Shown in pieces: positions 11,961-24,105 of a stretch of 64,000 nucleotides of DNA; positions within the stretch are counted from its first letter, which is position 1, and the number at the start of each line of letters is the position of its first letter. Location: positions 870,001-934,000 of the forward strand of contig JAQFVV010012496.1 in assembly GCA_028023455.1 (NCBI GenBank), given 5' to 3'. Under the pieces are notes generated by a model. The model saw nothing but the letters and a program-made list of their open reading frames with translations, ran no database searches and was not told the origin of the DNA. A program made the translations under genes and the position numbers. The DNA is from Epiperipatus broadwayi. Its lineage: Eukaryota; Onychophora; Udeonychophora; Euonychophora; Peripatidae.

Positions 11961-12076
11961 AATAATTATTCAAGCGTTATTAGCCGAGAGGTCAGCGCAG
12001 CTGCCTTGCAAGCAAACAGTTGCTTGCAGACGGCCGATGCTATGACATATGGAAAATAATAATAATAATAATTATT
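11961..12076 (+). repeat. S2: tRNA-like SINE with 10-bp TSD
   Basis: The element (11971-12066) begins caagcgttattagccgagag and ends gccgatgctatgacatatgg plus (AAT)n. It is flanked by aataattatt at 11961-11970 and 12067-12076, though the right copy merges with the AAT tail. This belongs to the subgroup ending tatgacatatgg. Confidence 0.8.
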
Positions 12077-12482
12077 GCTACATTACTTTTTAAAACAGGT
12101 CTCTAACGTTCTAACAGTTAATCTAAATAAATCCTATATCTATTCACAAAAACTGAAAACCCATAGCTTTTCATTTTGAATTATAAAAAAAAAATTGTTT
12201 CGAAAGCTATTTATTATTATACGCCAAAAATTCGGCTTTCCAATATTCTTTTCCAAACTAAAATTTACTATTTTCTTCCATAATCAACTTCTTAAAGATA
12301 TTCAAATTAAAGTTTGATTCATTATATCAAAAACTTCTGTGATGGGGAAATAGCATTTTTCTTCTCTTCTAACATTCAAAAACTAACATTTTTAATGGGT
12401 TATATTTAATCAATACATTTTTGATTCAGGAATAATAACAATCTTATTATAACTTCATAAATTCTCTTATAATTCATTAATC
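12077..12482. other. Intergenic, nothing recognised
   Basis: AT-rich, nothing identified. Confidence 0.4.
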
Positions 12483-12601
12483 TCGGCCTCAGGGTAGCTT
12501 TTGAGCATTCCATCATCAGATTTTCAATTGTATGGACGGTTGAAGAGTTGGAGTGTGGAGTAGATTGAAGCCTGTTCATTAAAGTATGAGGATTGGCTAT
12601 C

Positions 12602-12641
<40 letters not shown>

Positions 12642-12880
12642 CACTTATAGCATATATGTGTAGAGATGGTAATCTGGACCAACTGATGATTGCTGGTTTA
12701 ACATAAAATACGTATATTGGTGATTATTTATTTTTTCAACATATATGTTTTCAAGTGTATCAGTGTTATGAGATAGAGTGGAGAGTGTTTGGGTCGTGTG
12801 TAAGTCTGTGCTCATATATCATATATATTACATATATAGACACAGGTTTATAATAAGCCTGTGTGTTTCAGTTATAATTC
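12483..12880 (+). repeat. Family C copy with (TA)n expansion
   Basis: A C subfamily (gcattccatcatcagatttt to aagcctgtgtgtttcag) interrupted by a (TA)16-like run at 12605-12638. The ribozyme reads CTGATGA, but stem II and GAAA are damaged (acataaaat). Confidence 0.75.
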
Positions 12881-13194
12881 ATTAAAATAATTTTGGACAA
12901 TTGCACTATTAGATATACCTTCAATAAATATTCATCCTCTGAAGGGGTGGATTCAATTTTTACCATTGAAATCCATATTAAAAGTCTATATTAAGAGATC
13001 TTAAAATATCTTACCTATTTTTCAATTGTTGACTTTCAACATTGGCTACAACAATGTTCCAAAGTAGCTAAACTTCAACTCTCTCCCAAAATATTACTAT
13101 TTTAGATAAATTTCTAAATTTATTTTTAGATCCAGAAATTTTTTTTATTTAGAAAAAAATCTGAACTTTTTGCTAATTTTACCATAAAGAAATA
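12881..13194. other. Intergenic, nothing recognised
   Basis: AT-rich, nothing identified. Confidence 0.4.
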
Positions 13195-13990
13195 ACACGA
13201 TGTGATGCACTATGACTTCTCCTTTATCGCAGTCAGGAATCTCTCAGCCACTATGCTCAGAGAAACCTGTTAGCCACCTTACCTTCCCCTTGCATTTCCC
13301 ACCCTAAGTTTTTTCCATATTCTTCTCTATTCTGATCCATCCCATTTCCACAACATTATCTTTGTCCACTCTATGATCTTTATATCTAGACTGCTGGAAC
13401 CTTTTTCCAAACCCCGCATAAAAATCAAAAACCTACTTTCTATATAGTCACTTTGTTTATATTTATTCTTCCACAACTTCATTATTTGTACCCTTTCTGC
13501 TTGTAAGCATTAACAGATGCCTAAGATTTTCTATGCCTTCCTTACATAACTTTCAGATTAAATCACCCACATTCCTCCATTTATGTGTATATTTCCTTGT
13601 TGCTAATGATTATGTTCGAGCCTTAAACAGTAAACTACTTTTCTTGCTATTATTGTAAATTAGCGCTCAATACTTTGTTTACTTTTATATATATTTAAGC
13701 TCTTTTTACTCTCCATACTAGTTCTCCATCTCTCCAACTCTCTATTTTTTTATTAATGCATCTATTCTTCATTTCATTCTTTGCTACTATAACACCCAAC
13801 AATTCTCCTAACACAAGCATCCCACCTTTTGTATAAGTATATTGACATAGAGTCTTTATCAAAATTTTCTGCATACTGTACTATCTTTCTCACCCATCTA
13901 GCTGCCTATCCTTTACTCATAACCCAATTAAATACTATTTTGGCTATTCTCTTACTATCCATGATTGTAATCTTATTTATTGGCTCCACC
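13195..13990 (-). pseudogene. N2: decayed non-LTR copy, minus strand
   Basis: Runs from the 3' terminal segment (gatgtgatgcactatgactt, ctcagagaaacctgttagcc) through the cysteine-cluster region to the RKIVQYAE / IVFNWVMS region near 13870-13960, all reading right to left with stops. Confidence 0.75.
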
Positions 13991-14479
13991 TGTGGGTAAG
14001 AGGGTGAAGCAATTTTTGTATTCATATTCTAGCCTGAAACTTGATAACACCTTACACTATCTAATATATTTAATATATTACTTAGTAGGCTTTACTATTT
14101 TCCTTTTTTGGAGTATTAGATACACACTTCTAGATACTAGTATCCATTTTTGGATGCATAGGAATCTATGTTTTTGCCACTAAAATTCACCAGAAATAAA
14201 TTTTTCAAGATAATTCTAAAAGGCATTTATGCTAACACTTACAATAAGTAAAATCCTTGTTTTTGATTCCTTTGACATAATAAATAACTGTTTTACTTTC
14301 TCTGGAAATTAATAAAAAAAATTTCTTTTCTTTTTTGGCTGTGTAGTGCCTCATAAAAGGAAGATCATTTTGCATATGACATCCTTTTAAATGTAACTTC
14401 GTATTTATGATTTCTAAAAATATATTTCGACATCACATAGCCACCATTTCCTATGCTTACACACGCTATTAAAGCAGTA
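13991..14479. other. Intergenic, nothing recognised
   Basis: A chance frame at 13980-14183 is AT-rich and featureless. It overlaps the 5' edge of N2. Confidence 0.4.
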
Positions 14480-15117
14480 ATGTGATGTGATGTGATGTGC
14501 TGTAGCTTCTCCTTAAACGAAGTCAAGAATCTCTCAGCAATTATGCCCAGAGAAACCTGTTAGCCATTTTATTTTCCATTCCCCAGTCTAAGTTTTCCCA
14601 TATTCTGCTTCATCCCATTTCCACAACATAATTTTTGTCAACTCTATCACCTTTATATCTAAATCCCTCTTATCTTTTCCCAAACCCAGCATAAAAACCA
14701 ATAATCCATTTTCTGTATAATCACTTTTTTTCATATTTATTCTTCCATAGTTTCATTATATGTGCCCTTTCTGTTTTCAAGCATTTACATTCAATTAACA
14801 GATGCCTAATATTTTCTATTTCTTCCTTACACAATTTATAGGATAAATCATCCATATTTTTCCATTTATATGTATATTCTCTTGTTTCTAAAGATCCCAT
14901 TCAAGCCTTAAACAATAAACTATTTTCCTTACTATTATCATACATTAACTCGCACCTAATGTTCTGTTTACTTCTATATTTATTTAAACTTTTTACTCTC
15001 CATACGAGTTCTCCATCTCTCTAACTTCCTATTCTTTATTAATGAATCTATTCTTTTATCCCATTCCTTACCACTATAACACTCAACAATCCTCCTAACA
15101 CAATCATCCCATCTTTT
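14480..15117 (-). pseudogene. N3: decayed non-LTR copy, minus strand, joined to A1
   Basis: Same organisation as N2, with a (TGTGA)n-like terminus at 14480-14500 (aatgtgatgtgatgtgatgt). The 5' truncation lies after the coding segment for KRWDDC, at about 15117, and the family A terminus starts immediately there. Confidence 0.75.
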
Positions 15118-15330
15118 GCAAATTCTTCATACAGTAGTGCCACCTAGTGCAAACTTTACCGAGTGATGGGAAGATTTGTGCACCAAAATCCCTATCTAAT
15201 GCTTACTCATCCAATATTCCAGACTAGTTTCTAGTTGGTGATTTTCATCCTTGAGGAGCATCCATCGATTACTAAGGCTTGTGCTAGGTGGCGCTATTGA
15301 TGTGGAGAGTTTGCTACCATTTTAATATAT
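15118..15330. repeat. A1: short family A foldback
   Basis: Starts gcaaattcttcatacagtag and ends in its inverse (gatgtggagagtttgc). The interior holds a minus-strand ribozyme remnant (ccagactagtttctag). Sequence between the ends is a deletion product of an inverted A dimer. Confidence 0.7.
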
Positions 15331-15686
15331 TTCTACTTTTGAAATTTAATAGATCAACAGCATCAATAATATTTTGAATATTAATTGAAAATTGATTTAG
15401 AAAGTTTTTATGGTATCCAAGTATAATATTTTCAATTTTGTCCATATTGCTTAGGAAATACTGCTTAACAGCAATAATTTTAATAATGATGAAGGCTTGG
15501 AAAATACCCTGATAGAATTAAAATTTCAGTAATTACTAGCACCATTTTAAATACCAGTCAAAAATAGTTTTGTATCTTTTAAAAGTTTGGTACATTTTAA
15601 AATCTTAACTGTTTTAAGCAGTAAAATAATATATAAATAAGTAATATGAAATAAAATACTAGTTTTCAACTTCACCTTTGAGTAGT
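15331..15686. other. Intergenic, nothing recognised
   Basis: AT-rich. Confidence 0.4.
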
Positions 15687-16033
15687 AATAATAAATAACA
15701 TTGTGCTTTATGCAAAAAAAATGAAGCTTTTCTAAAATCTTATAAAAAGTTATATGGCTAAGCGCTTTCAGAGAACTTGAGTCTTCATAATCATAGCCTA
15801 CTTTTAACTGAAGTTTAGCTGTGGATTATGTAAAATTTATGCAAATTTTATGCAAATTTTATTATTTTATTATTTGCATAAATTTTACATAAACCCCAGC
15901 TAAACTTCAGTTAAAAGTAGGCTATGATTATGGAGACTCAAGTTCTCTGAAAGTGCTTAGCCATATAACTTTTTGTAAGATTTTAGACAAGCTTCATTTT
16001 TTTTGCGTAAAGCGCAATCTTATTTATTATAAG
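15687..16033. repeat. Palindrome, ~170-bp arms
   Basis: Near-perfect inverted repeat centred at about 15862. Arms include aagcgctttcagagaacttg / caagttctctgaaagtgctt and tagcctacttttaactgaag / cttcagttaaaagtaggcta. The centre is TTATTT-rich. No coding content or HHR core was seen. Confidence 0.85.
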
Positions 16034-16204
16034 TAATATGGTTGTTTTTGGCGGTTATCAAAATTACATATATCACAGTCATATAATATTGAAGTAACAT
16101 CAGGAAATTTTATGTCATACAACATTCTAACAATCAATATTCATGCAATTTAACAAAATTATAAATATAATACTAAAAATATGTATTTTGATTTATGCTA
16201 ATAA

Positions 16205-16665
16205 ACTGTTTTAAAACAGTTATAAGCAAGCATAAGAAATGGTGGTCATGTGATGTTTATTGGCTTAAAACCAATCCTGCCTAATAGGATAGAAGTGGCT
16301 ATGGTTATTAAAGAACCAAAGACATCAAAATGTATGAGTACTAAACTGAGTTCAGACCCATATTACTATATAAGCTGATGGGCTTGGATTGGAAACATGT
16401 TTTCAATTTAAGACTCATAGTTTTGTAGTTAAGTGGAGATAAAAGGTGGCTGCTAGAGGGTTGCATTAGATCCTAAGATCTAGGTGCAGTGCTCTCAGAT
16501 CCAAGGCTCCTCACTGACAAAGGTCACAAGCAAGAAACTAGTCTGGAGGTGTTGGATGAGTAGGCACTAGATAGGGATTTTATGCACAAGCCTTTTGGCA
16601 TCCATTGATTACTCTAGCTTGCTATGTGTGGCAATACGTATAGTGAGTTTTGCCTGTTTTATTCT
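16205..16665 (+). repeat. A2: near full-length family A unit
   Basis: Plus-strand order: cataagaaatggtggtcatg, a tRNA-like stretch (gtggctatggttattaaag), gagttcagacccat (B-box-like), aggtgcagtgctctcagatc, ribozyme region, aggcactagatagggatttt, ggcatccattgattactc, and terminus agttttgcctgttt. The ribozyme is broken (CTGACAA). Confidence 0.8.
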
Positions 16666-16974
16666 GATTTATGGTGAATAAGTTATGGTCTTATGTGTTT
16701 ATTAATCATGCAAGACAATTTATGAGTTATCTTTGTTGGGCCTTATACTCTTAAACCATAATGCAAATTCAGGAGACAATCCCCATGTTTAAAGAGATTT
16801 TTATTTGCCATTGATTCCAAAAAAAAAATTTAAGTTAAACAAATGAAATAGGATTCTCATCATCAAAATTTGAAGATTGAGTACAAGAATGGAGAAATAT
16901 TCACATATGTGCACCACAATGTTACCCATGAAGTAATAATCTGGCCAAGAAAGTGGTCTAACAGCTAAAGCAAA
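16666..16974. other. Intergenic, nothing recognised
   Basis: AT-rich spacer between two family A copies. Confidence 0.4.
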
Positions 16975-17260
16975 CTCTTAAGAAAGCTAAACATCACATG
17001 ATCACCATTTCTTATGCTTGCTCATAACTGTTATTATATAGGCAAAACTCTCCATCTATGTGCAGTGCTCTCAGATCCAAGGCTCCCTACTGATGAAAGC
17101 CACAAGCTAAAAACTAGTCTCAGGATATTGGATGAATAGGCATTAGATAGAGATTTTATGCACAAGCCTTCTGGCATCCATTGATTACTGTGGCTTGCAC
17201 TGAGTGGCACTACTGTATGGAGAGTTTTGCCTATTTTAATATTATTCTTAAGGAAGCGAA
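16975..17260 (+). repeat. A3: internally deleted family A copy
   Basis: The terminus aggcaaaactctccat is joined directly to gtgcagtgctctcagatcca and runs to the opposite terminus tggagagttttgcc. The ribozyme reads CTGATGA, but GAAA has become AAAA. Confidence 0.75.
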
Positions 17261-17984
17261 TACTATAAACATATAACAAGCTAATTATGAAGTTTTCCTC
17301 TCCTACCACAGTAGTACATTCGTTGCTATAAAGAAATCACAAGCCTTAGTTGGTGCTAGGTAAAAAAATAAAAACAAAGTTGATTTGGTTAATATTTAAT
17401 GCACCTCAGCATAAAATCACAGAAAAAGAAACAAACAAATTCACAAATGATATTGAAAGAGGAACAGTCTTAAGTAAAAAGTAGTAAAAGAAACCACCAA
17501 CAAGATTTTGTTCAGACTGATAATAAAAATTACAACAGAATCAGATACAAGATATAAAAGGAATTATTCTACATTTATAATAAAGAAACTAATAATGCAG
17601 ATATTAAGGTAATTAATTAATCTAAGACAGAACTGATAATCTCAAAATACCAAATATAGATGAGAAAAAACAAGAATCTAAAACTATAAAAATAAAAACT
17701 AGCACTGAGAAGGGGCAAATAATGATGAAGAATTGCAAAAGAAATTTTCTCCACCAAAACATTCTAGAAAAAAATAATTAAAAAAACCTCCTCCTTTTAA
17801 AAAATACCTCCCAAAAAAACTATAAAATTTTTTTTTAAAAAATTTTTTTTTTGAAGATATATTTTTAAAAAAAATTTTAAAAATAATAGCTTACAGCTCG
17901 TCTGCAGATTAAATTGTTTTCACAAAAATCTAATTAACATTTAATATAAATTAACTTTATTGCTATTAATGAGCAAAACCCAAG
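17261..17984. other. A-rich low-complexity stretch
   Basis: Mostly A-rich on the plus strand, with poly-A/poly-T runs near 17760-17880. It may include degraded upstream R sequence, but I cannot show it. Confidence 0.4.
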
Positions 17985-19010
17985 TGATTAAGATAGGGAT
18001 ATCAGAGAAGCATTTCTTTAGTGATTAAAACCTTAAATCATCAAGATATAGACCCAGGATATTGTTATATTCTGAAGAATATTTATAAAAATGCATTAGC
18101 AACAATTAGATTACATAATGATACTAGGAAGGTTAACATTAAGAAGGGTTTAAGACAGGGTGACTCCTTATCTCCAAAACTTTTTACAACAGTGCTAGAA
18201 GAAATATGTTGTGGATTAAAATGGGAAGCTAAAGGAGTAAAAGTAAATGGAGATTATTTAAGTCATTTAGATTTTGTAGATGATGTAATTGTTTTTGCAA
18301 ATAACGCTCTAGAGCTTCGGGAAATGTTGCAAGAGTTATCACATGACAAAAAGAAAGTAGGACTAAAGGTAAATGTTAAAAAGACTAAAGTAATGTTCAA
18401 TGGATTTTCTCAAAAGATGAAAATAAAAATTGATTATGATCAAAAGAAGTTAACAATTACAAATACTTTGGTCAGATTTGGTTGGAGTGCTTTTGGTAGA
18501 AATAACTTAATACTTAAAAGAAATATGCCTATGTATTTGAAAAGGAAAGTTTTTAATAAATGTGTTTTATCAATTATTACTTATGGATCTGAGATTTGGA
18601 CACTTAATAGAAGATCAGTACAGAGACTTCAGATCATTCAAAAAAGTACAGAGATATGCATGTGAGGAGTAACAAGTAGAGATCAAAAACGCAATATATG
18701 GGTAAGAGAACAAACAGGTGTTACTGATATTGTTGAAAAAATTAAAAGACTGAAGTGGAGTTGGGCTGGACATATTTCTAGAAGAGATGATAATATGTTG
18801 ACAATTGAAATCTTAAATGAGATTCCAGGAGATTGCAAAAGACCCAGAAAGAAACCACATGGGAGATGGATAGATGAAATAAGAAAATGTGCCGTGGTGA
18901 TGTGGAGAAGAGAGACTAGAGATCAGAGAAGATGGATTGAACTCAGAGAAGATGGATTGAACTCGGAGAGATCCTTCATTATGCAGTGGATTGATAATGA
19001 TTGATGATGA
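17985..19010 (+). pseudogene. R3: RTE-type reverse transcriptase, longest copy
   Basis: The frame from 18021 covers the RT palm and thumb: ILKNIYKNALATIRL, GLRQGDSLSPKLF, then LDFVDDVIVFA, where the catalytic [FY]ADD box reads FVDD, and VKKTKVMFNG. After that come KRNMPMYLKRKVFNK and TYGSEIW. A stop at 18663 separates this from the last part (CKRPRKKPHGRW, DEIRKC). A 21-bp segment, agaagatggattgaactc and neighbours, is duplicated in tandem at 18934-18975. Endonuclease and N-terminal RT are absent. Dead copy, but the most useful reference for R. Confidence 0.9.
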
Positions 19011-19569
19011 CCAGAGGAGAAAGAAGAGAAGACAACTAAGACAAATATTACACTGAAAATTTCTGAACTGGAAGATGACACCAACCAGAAGTAGTGCAAT
19101 TCTGAAGATGTTAGATGAGTCTGTAGTAGCAGGAAGAAAAAAAAAGATAATTTTAAAAAAATGTTTTATGAGTTTAAAAAAAAAAAAAAGTTTGGAAAAG
19201 TTGATCTGGTTTTATGTGTGAAATAACTATTAAAATAATCACACGACTTATTATTCAGAATATGTGATGTTCTAGCGTCTGTGGCAACAGTTTGAACTTT
19301 GATCTTTGAAACTTTAGATTTTGAGTCTTCACTCTATTAATGTGCTACACTGCACAGACCACTCACTACTGATAATATCTGTAATATTATTGGGATCTTC
19401 TAGCAATCTTATCTACATCAGCATTAAGAGCATGTAATGTGCAAATGTACCGCTTCTTAATAAGAGAAAAAAAATGTTATCGCTTTAAAAATAGCTATTT
19501 GATTATAAATAATTAATTAATAATTAAATACATGTATAGTATTGCTAAAGTTTAAGCTAGATGTAATTA
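19011..19569. other. Intergenic, nothing recognised
   Basis: A-rich then AT-rich. No feature identified. Confidence 0.4.
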
Positions 19570-19905
19570 GAGGGGATTTGAACTCAGACTTTCAAACTCC
19601 CTTCCATCATCAATTCCATCTTATACAACCGATACACACACACACACACATGCGAAAAAGATAAATGATCTATTATAGTTTGAAGATTTGCCATCTTTGT
19701 ATAAACCGAGCATTGATTATATGTGTGAGAGATGATGATCCGGACAAACTGATGAGTGATGGTTCATCATGAAATATGGCTATTAGAGGTTATTTATCTT
19801 TATAGCATTTATGTAATCGTGTGTATCAGTTGTATAAGATGGAGTAGATGACTAAAGGGAGCTTCAAAGTCTGGATTCAAACCCCCCTAATTAAACTAAT
19901 TAATT
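19570..19905. repeat. Family C fragments, minus then plus
   Basis: Minus-strand piece (ggggatttgaactcagactt) at 19573-19650 followed by a plus-strand piece to about 19895. The plus ribozyme keeps CTGATGA, a stem II (GTGAT/ATCAT) and GAAA, but its stem I is not complementary. Confidence 0.6.
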
Positions 19906-20399
19906 AGTAAATTAATAATTGCAACAGTAATTATCCAATAAATGTAAATAGAAGTAGATAGCGGGGATAAAACGGCTCCAATTTACTCGTTAATTTTTGT
20001 TAAGATTTTTTGAAAGACAAATTGCCATTTATGGGGGAATGGGGAATACAATTTTTTTTGTACGCATGAATTATTTAAACTTTATCAAATTTATTATTAG
20101 AAAACATTTGTGTGTGTGTGTGTGTGTTCGCTAGTGATTTAATAACTTTAATTCAGCGGATGAATTTCTTTTATCTCTATAAAAATATCGCATTTGAATT
20201 AATAAATTAACAAAAAAAAAAAAAATGCGACTGAGTATAACCGAGTAAACAAATAAAAAAAAGGGGGAAAGAGAAAGAGGGAGGGAGGATGAAGCAAAGA
20301 TTTCCAAATCGTAACAGATCCATTTTTCACAGAACATTTTATCAATATTGTTAATAGTTTCTGCGGGTCGACATCATTCTCTTTCATCACATTAATGCC

Positions 20400-20836
20400 A
20401 ACTTCGGAGAATGGCTAGGCCTTTACAGACGTGAATAGAATACGTTTGTGGAGCTAGGCCACGAGAGCGCAGCTTGCACCGAGGAGAAGTGATGGCTGGG
20501 TTTTGGTGTGGTTCATTGAACTTGAGTTGGTTTCGTGTTAATACTTCGATTTTTGATAAGGCTTAGAAAGGAATTCAGGTAATCGAGAAAAAATTAAAAC
20601 TTTACTTCGACATTTGATTACTACCAAATCATAAAAATCCTACTAATATTTTAAAAATGGCTGGAATTACGCTCTTACACAGGAACGTCATTTGTGATCG
20701 CAGTGTGTGGTTAAAAAAAGCTATCGCAGCGTACCAGGGAAAAAAGACGTGAATTTATTTTTGACTGAGTAGAAGTACGTAACAAACGTCAAAATTAATG
20801 TGTAGAACTGACACAAAGAGATCTGGTTACTTTATT
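20400..20836 (+). promoter_or_regulatory. Putative promoter and 5'UTR of the rapsyn-like gene
   Basis: This stretch is clearly richer in G+C and CpG than the surrounding DNA (gagctaggccacgagagcgcag near 20450) and free of dispersed repeats, as expected of conserved upstream sequence. A (TG)n run lies just upstream at 20109-20127. No convincing TATA box is evident. The transcription start is unknown. Confidence 0.4.
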
Positions 20837-21514
20837 ATGGGGCAGAAGCTTGCTAAACAACAAATAGAGGAAGGCCTTAAGCTTTACCACGATCATGACT
20901 ATGAAGGAGCCGTACGCAAATGGAAGAATGCCTTACGTAAAATTACCGATCATACTGAGAAGTTTTTAATTTTGGGTTATCTTTTGCAATCTCACAGCGA
21001 GTCGGGGAAGAATCGCGAAATGTTGGATTTTTCTTTGCAACAGATAGATGTTGCTAACGTAGCTGATAATAGCAATATGAAAGCAGAAGCCTATTTGAAC
21101 TTAGCACGAAGTAACGAACGCCTCGCGGAGTACGAGAAGGCTTTATCCTACGGTAAAACTAGTCTCCAGCACCCCGCTAGGGATCCCTTGATATCCGGCC
21201 ATACTCATTATTGTCTTGGAAATTCATATTATGGTTTTAGCAACTTTTCCAAAGCAATAGAACACTACGAACACGCCGGCAAAATTGCTAAACAAAATAA
21301 TGACGCAACATTAGAATTATTGGTTTTCGCAGGTATAGGAAATATTTACACAACATTAAAAGATTTTGATAAAGGGTTACTTTTTATGAGTAAAGCTTCC
21401 GAATTATCAAAAACTTTTGCAATATGTGATAAATATCAGAGACTGACAAACTTAGTTCTTTCAACGCCTCTTCGTAAGTTGGGACGTTTAACAGAAGCTA
21501 TGGATTGCTGCGAG
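20837..21514 (+). CDS. RAPSN: Rapsyn-like protein, first coding exon (partial, 226 codons)
   Basis: Encodes the N-terminal half of a rapsyn, the postsynaptic scaffold that clusters nicotinic acetylcholine receptors under the membrane. The start at 20837 gives MGQKLAKQQIEEGLKLY, close to the vertebrate MGQ-x4-KQQIE-GL-LY start. Gly2 is the usual N-myristoylation site, and the ATG has A at -3 and G at +4; an in-frame ATG at 20798 would add 13 residues and hide Gly2. TPR helices follow: residues ~8-40, 42-75, 84-110 (YLNLARSNERL), 122-155 (YCLGNSYYG), 163-195 and 200-226. The last residues MDCCE match the vertebrate AMECCE. The open frame continues past GAG|GTAAAT, a good donor at 21515, into a GT-rich intron. 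The remaining TPRs, coiled coil and RING-H2 domain must lie on later exons, not found here. Vertebrate rapsyn is about 412 residues. Confidence 0.88.
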
Positions 21515-22320
21515 GTAAATACGTGTGTGTGCGCGCGTGAATGTATAATATACATAATTTGTGTGGGTGCGTGTATAGTTTGCATTTGTAACAGATTTTT
21601 GTTGTCGTAACTGTTAAAAGAAATTTAACTGCAAATACATTACTTTTATTAAAAGTTATTAAAATTATAACAGTTCAATTAAATAGGGGAGGGGGGCGTT
21701 GTCAATTATATAGTTTACAAATATCTATAAATTAAATATATATATAAGATTAATATTGTAAATATATAAAGATATAGTAGACGAAAATAAATCAAAATAT
21801 TTATTTATAAATATATAATTTTTTTTTTTAGCATATAAAATATATACTTACAAATAATATATATTTTCTTATATGCAAATTAGTTTTTGTTTAATAATAT
21901 ATATTTTCATATATGCAAATTAGTTTTTGTTTAAAGTGGCATTTTATTTGTTATTATATGCTACACTACATTGTCATCTAGAATTAATTGTTAAATATTC
22001 TTTATAAAAAAATCAAGTTTTATTTAAACTTTTTAAATATATTTAACTATTAGTAATAGAACATAAGTTAGTGCATAACACAATGTTTAAAATCTCTCTT
22101 CTTCAAATATTTCTGGATATGAATAATAGCATGGGATCGAACCTGAGATCTTTACATTCACGAATATTGAATTTAAAATGATGCCTAAATAGTTTAATAG
22201 AAAATAGTTTGCCTTAAATCCTGCCGATTACAAATATAAGTTGTGTTCACTTCCATTTGTTATTATGTTATGAAAACGAATAATTTATTTAATAGTATTC
22301 TGTCATATGGACAGGTCCAG
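21515..22320 (+). other. Start of large first intron
   Basis: Donor GTAAAT at 21515, then GT-rich, then very AT-rich sequence with a short duplicated piece (ttatatgcaaattagttttt near 21870 and 21912). No acceptor-plus-exon with rapsyn similarity was found to the end of the window. Confidence 0.6.
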
Positions 22321-22339
22321 AGAGCAGATATCACCAAGT

Positions 22340-22870
22340 CATCTATTTTCATATTCCATTCTCTTTATTGCTCATCTCTTCTTTCCCATATAACTCTTTC
22401 TATCTCATATATCATCCAGACATGTCAATATTTTCTAAACTTTCTTCTTGCTTCCACTCATTCCCTCCAAAACATCTTTCATTAAACTATACTATCTCCT
22501 TAATATATGACCAATCCAGTTTCTCTTTCTCTAATTTGCTCAATCTTTTTGTTTTTCATTTACTCTTCTCAAAACTTGTTTGTTATTTTATTCCTCCAAC
22601 ATGTTTTTCGCATCCTTCTCCATCTGAAAGGCTTCAATCCGTTCCTAATTTTATTTTTCACTGTCCACATTTTACAATCATACAATAGTACCCTCCATAC
22701 ATAGCATTTAATTAATCTTTTCCTTAAGTCTCTCTTCAAAGGTCCACATAATGTTTTCTTTCTCTTAGCAAATGCTTCCTTTGCCAATATTATTTTTTAT
22801 TTTAACTTTGTCATTACTTCTTCCATCCTCATTCTACCAATTACTCTCACATCTAAATTTCTTTATCTCT
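22340..22870 (-). pseudogene. RTE-like relic of a second lineage, minus strand
   Basis: The minus frame 22569-22787 reads AKEAFAKRKKTLCGPLKRDL, RLIKCYVWRVLLYDC and KMWTV, then a WRRM block. This is the common C-terminal arrangement of endonuclease/reverse transcriptases (…KCYVWSVLLYGCETWTL…W.RM). It differs from R, so it is a separate family. Continuation to about 22340 is degraded. Confidence 0.75.
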
Positions 22871-23039
22871 TGAACTATATTATCACAAATAAATAATTAT
22901 AAGTTTAAAAATAATATATATGTCAGTTTAAACCCCTTTATAAAAATGAAAAACTTTTAAACAGTCTGTTGCATTTCCAAAAACTTTGTTTCACATAGAA
23001 AGAATGAATTACTGTTGTAATATTTGAGAATAATTAAAC

Positions 23040-23120
23040 AACCATGTATCAGCGATATGAGATAGCATGGATGGTTGAGGGTCATATGATAGTCTAAGTT
23101 CAAACCCCCTATATATAATA
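23040..23120 (+). repeat. Family C tRNA-like fragment
   Basis: Only the segment gtatcagcgatatgagatag to aagttcaaacccc (B-box-like) remains. Confidence 0.55.
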
Positions 23121-23316
23121 CTATAAACTATTACCGAATGAATAGATGAGGCATTATGGATTGGTTATCTACAAAAAAAAATATAAGCTTTATTCTTAAA
23201 CACTTGTTGACCTAGAGTTTGGTTGAAAAAGTAAAACAATAAATAAATAAATATTAATTAATAGCACTGAGCTAGCTTTCATCAAAACATTGCCAGAATA
23301 ATAGCGCTGAATAAAA

Positions 23317-23745
23317 TTATGCAGTACAGGCATGCTTATATAATATGCAAATGAGGCACAATATGCAAATAAGACAATAAGATATTTCATTTTCTAGACA
23401 ATGAAATACATGAATCCTTTTTGTTGATGGAATGTGAATCCTTTGCAATTGCCCAAGCCTCTTTGTACTTTTCTTTTCTATCATTTCTTTCTGAATAAAC
23501 CATTCTAAATTGGATGGGGAAAATGTATGACCCATGGTGTGTGGGTCATGGTCATGAAAAATAGATCTGTATTCAACCTTTTGTTTAGCTCTGTTGTAAA
23601 TGTATGCATGTTGGGAAGTTCTTATGGATCTATTTGCATGAGATTCCTCATAATACACAGAGCTGCAGGATGGGTTAGAACATGTAATTTTATAGACCCC
23701 CTGAAGAGCATTCCTTACAGGTATTTTGTCTTTGGTATTGGTCAA
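23317..23745 (-). pseudogene. Penelope-like element GIY-YIG endonuclease fragment
   Basis: A 142-codon minus-strand frame. Residues ~17-60 read GVYKITCSNPSCSSVYYEES and a following R-x-IRTSQHA; residues ~80-95 read HTMGHTFSPSNLEWF. This is the layout of the GIY-YIG nuclease of Penelope-like elements and relatives: GxY…Y[IVY]G, R-x3-R…H, then a TGH block. Here GIY is GVY and YIG is YYE, so the second motif has lost its glycine. The RT domain is not visible upstream (23746-23900), so this is a truncated copy. Frame intact but likely inactive. Penelope-like elements are known to be associated with hammerhead ribozymes, relevant to families A-C. Confidence 0.7.
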
Positions 23746-24105
23746 AAAAATGTTAAGAAATGGCGATGATCTAAAACTAACCCTGTATGTGTGTTTAAAA
23801 TTTACGTAACTTATTAAAAAAAGTTCATAAATTGAGATTGACTACAAGCTTTATTGGGACCTGAAAAAAAAGTTTATCTGGTCCACATTTAAGCTTTATG
23901 TTATAGACTTGGTTATTGAAAATACTGGTCACTATTCCATGTGGCTTTTTGTTACTTTTTCTTCCAATGAAATTACATCATAGAGTAATAATTAGCACCT
24001 ACACCAAAATTATAAAGAATTCAAATTTGGATGAAACATGGTAATATATATATATGTATATATAATAATATTGTAATTCGATGTCTGTATTTCTTCACAT
24101 CAGTA

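Noticed and set aside
16205-16665. Family A as a classical terminal-inverted-repeat DNA transposon or MITE
   Set aside because: Inverted ends appear mainly in inverted dimers. The full-length plus-strand copy has dissimilar ends, TSD lengths vary between inserts, and a ribozyme is present.
20798-20836. Upstream ATG as rapsyn start
   Set aside because: It would add 13 unconserved residues before MGQ and bury the myristoylated glycine; the ATG at 20837 matches the family start.
23527-23769. Plus-strand 80-codon frame
   Set aside because: Antisense to the Penelope GIY-YIG fragment, which has the recognisable motifs.
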